Origin: JBJKRF01 sp046704785
GTDB taxonomy: Bacteria > Chloroflexota > Anaerolineae > Anaerolineales > Villigracilaceae
DNA length: 21,769 nt
Assembly (NCBI GenBank): GCA_046704785.1
Contig: JBJKRF010000066.1
Location: 1-21,769, forward strand
Direction of reading: 5' to 3'
Shown here: piece after piece, positions 20,290-21,769 of the stretch
Position numbering within the stretch: the stretch's first letter is position 1
How the letters are laid out: every line of letters begins with the position of its first letter
Program-made: the position numbers and the translations under genes
The notes under the pieces: model-generated
Told to the model about the DNA's origin: nothing
Databases searched by the model: none
The model's input: the letters and a program-made list of their open reading frames with translations, nothing else

Positions 20290-21609
20290 GTGAAAACCTT
20301 TGACGATATCGGTGTTCGTATTCCACAAACATACCTGCCCAGGGCAGGCACCGATCTGCAAAAATGGGCGGTGATCGCCTGCGACCAGTTTACGTCCCAG
20401 CCGGAGTACTGGCAAAAGGTGGAGAAAATCGTCGGTGAGGCGCCCTCGACTCTTAATTTGATCTTCCCCGAAGTCTACCTGGAATCCCCCGGCAAAGACG
20501 AACGCATCCGCAACATCCAGGCGGCCATGCGTGATTATCTGGGCCAAGGCATTCTGCAACTGCATGAGGGGGTGATCTACGTCGAACGTAGCGTCTTAGG
20601 GACGATGCGCAAGGGCCTGTTGTTGTGTCTCGACCTGGAGCGTTACGATTACAGCAAAGGCGCCAGCAGTTTGATCCGCGCCACCGAAGGCACCATCCTC
20701 AACCGCCTGCCGCCGCGCATGAAAGTGCGCGAGGCCGCGGCGCTGGAACTGCCGCACATCCTGGTGCTGATCGACGATCCGCAGCGTACCGTCATCGAAC
20801 CGTTGCAGGCGGCGAAACCGGGGCTGGAGAAGCTTTACGATTTTGACCTGATGCTCGATAGCGGTCACCTGAGCGGCTATGCCGTTGCCCCTGAATTGGA
20901 AACCGATATCATCGCTGCCATGCGGGCATTGGCATCTCCCGAAGCCTTCGCTGCCAAATATGGTGTCGAGAACCAACCGGTGTTGCTCTTTGCCATGGGC
21001 GATGGCAACCATTCGCTCGCCACGGCCAAGGCCGTTTGGGAGCAGATGAAACCCACCGTCGGCATGAACCATCCGGCGCGTTATGCCCTGGTCGAGATCG
21101 AAAACGTGCACGACGCGGGGCTGACCTTCGAGCCCATCCATCGCCTTTTGTTTGGGCTGAAGAAGAATCTGATCGAGGCTTTGAAGTCTTATTTCGGCGC
21201 AGAACTTACCTATGTTCCTGTGGCGGGTGCGGCAGAAATGGTCGCGGCGGTCGACTCGGCCACGGGCTCGCAGCAAGCGATTGGCCTGGTCGGCGGCGTT
21301 GCCGACGGGAGCTTTGGTGTGATCGAGATTGCCCATCCTGCCACCAACCTGCCGGTGGGCACGCTCCAGGCTTTCCTCGACCCGTTCCTGGAGACCGGCG
21401 GCGCTGAAAAGATCGATTACGTGCACGGCGAGGAGGTGGTCGTCAGGCTGGGCGCGCAAGCCGGCAACGCCGCTTTTTATCTGCCCGGCATGCACAAGTC
21501 TGATCTGTTCAAGACGGTCATCCTCGACGGCGCATTGCCGCGCAAAACTTTCTCGATGGGGGAAGCGCACGAAAAGCGCTTTTACATGGAAGCGCGCAAA
21601 ATCGTCTAA
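20290..21609 (+). CDS. DUF1015 family protein
   Basis: This 439-aa protein matches the DUF1015 (COG4198) family in length and landmarks: an N-terminal DIGVRIPQTYLP region, YLESPGKDERIRNI (~58-71), and the conserved GDGNHSLATAK motif (237-247). The latter corresponds to GDGHHR-type motifs in other members. It is soluble and has no signal peptide. No biochemical role is established that I can cite. It starts at GTG 20290 with AAGGA about 8 nt upstream, 66 bp after serA and probably in its transcript. From memory, DUF1015 genes repeatedly sit next to serC/serA in Clostridia and Chloroflexi, which suggests a serine-related function. The motif recalls the ParB/sulfiredoxin fold, which includes an ADP-dependent serine kinase, but that link is speculative. 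Confidence 0.88.
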   Translation: MKTFDDIGVRIPQTYLPRAGTDLQKWAVIACDQFTSQPEYWQKVEKIVGEAPSTLNLIFPEVYLESPGKDERIRNIQAAMRDYLGQGILQLHEGVIYVERSVLGTMRKGLLLCLDLERYDYSKGASSLIRATEGTILNRLPPRMKVREAAALELPHILVLIDDPQRTVIEPLQAAKPGLEKLYDFDLMLDSGHLSGYAVAPELETDIIAAMRALASPEAFAAKYGVENQPVLLFAMGDGNHSLATAKAVWEQMKPTVGMNHPARYALVEIENVHDAGLTFEPIHRLLFGLKKNLIEALKSYFGAELTYVPVAGAAEMVAAVDSATGSQQAIGLVGGVADGSFGVIEIAHPATNLPVGTLQAFLDPFLETGGAEKIDYVHGEEVVVRLGAQAGNAAFYLPGMHKSDLFKTVILDGALPRKTFSMGEAHEKRFYMEARKIV

Positions 21610-21615
21610 TTTGCG

Positions 21616-21647
21616 AGGGCGGCCATCGGGTCGCCCTTATAAATTTT
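21616..21647 (+). terminator. Intrinsic terminator after the DUF1015 gene
   Basis: AGGGCGGCC (21616-21624) pairs with GGTCGCCCT (21629-21637), a 9-bp stem with one G-T wobble and an ATCG tetraloop. It is followed by TTATAAATTTT, 7 nt after the stop codon. It closes the serA-DUF1015 unit. Confidence 0.72.
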
Positions 21648-21681
21648 GGCTCAACCGTTTTTAACGGGAAACCATTCTTTT

Positions 21682-21769
21682 AACCACCAAGGACACGACG
21701 AGCACGAAGGAAAAAGCGGGCAAAACCTTGAAATTTCCTCCTTCGTGCACCGTTCTGGCCGTCGTGGTT
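21682..21769. repeat. Imperfect inverted-repeat element at the right window edge
   Basis: AACCAC (21682-21687) and GCACGAAGGA (from 21702) are mirrored by TCCTTCGTGC and GTGGTT at the window end, giving two arms of about 30 bp with mismatches around a spacer. No ORF lies inside. The AACCACCAAGGACAC start recalls a repeat scattered through many bacterial genomes. It may continue beyond the window. Confidence 0.6.

Noticed and set aside
20596..21570. A 324-codon minus-strand frame opposite the DUF1015 gene
   Set aside because: Composition is that of a shadow frame (rich in H, Q, R), with no domain and no ribosome site.
1..21769. tRNA or rRNA genes, CRISPR arrays, transposase or phage genes, defence systems
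   Set aside because: No cloverleaf-like sequences, regularly spaced direct repeats or matching protein motifs were found on either strand.

Overview
The window looks like chromosomal DNA from a GC-rich bacterium, most likely a Chloroflexota (Anaerolineae-type) genome. The inference rests on three things: many secreted proteins and lipoproteins carry long Thr-Pro-rich linkers, lipoproteins with an NBR1-type Ig domain or a TolB-like propeller are present, and gene neighbourhoods such as pth-mfd and serC/serA/DUF1015 occur. No RNA gene, CRISPR array, transposase or phage gene was found.

Left part (1-5048, all minus strand): a polysaccharide operon reads leftward as ABC-2 permease, ABC ATPase, rfbC, rfbA, rfbD. 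It makes most of dTDP-L-rhamnose and exports a glycan; rfbB and glycosyltransferases are not in the window. Further left is the 5' part of a visibly more AT-rich gene for a secreted PPC-domain protein, cut by the window edge.

Middle (5266-10115, plus strand): a membrane-anchored Ig-like/Thr-Pro-rich surface protein, peptidyl-tRNA hydrolase (pth) and transcription-repair coupling factor (mfd) are closely spaced. They converge on wecB (UDP-GlcNAc 2-epimerase), and both stop codons lie in one short hairpin.

Centre-right (10136-17460, minus strand): transcription runs leftward through a small unrecognised protein, an M23 peptidase lipoprotein, a TolB-like propeller lipoprotein, a second M23 lipoprotein, recA, an NBR1-Ig lipoprotein and wecB. 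recA has its own strong promoter with a Gram-positive-type LexA (SOS) box in the spacer. DNA repair genes (mfd, recA) are thus embedded among envelope genes.

Right part (17778-21769): serC (minus) and serA (plus) diverge, and serA is followed by a DUF1015 gene. The serA leader is the most interesting element. A near-consensus promoter starts transcription almost exactly on the GTG of a 32-codon Cys-containing upstream ORF. That ORF runs through an intrinsic terminator and ends in an ATGA overlap with serA, which suggests leader-peptide attenuation of serine synthesis. The right end holds palindromic, probably interspersed repeats. Several genes have a -10 box only about 6-7 nt before the start codon and no Shine-Dalgarno sequence, suggesting leaderless mRNAs.
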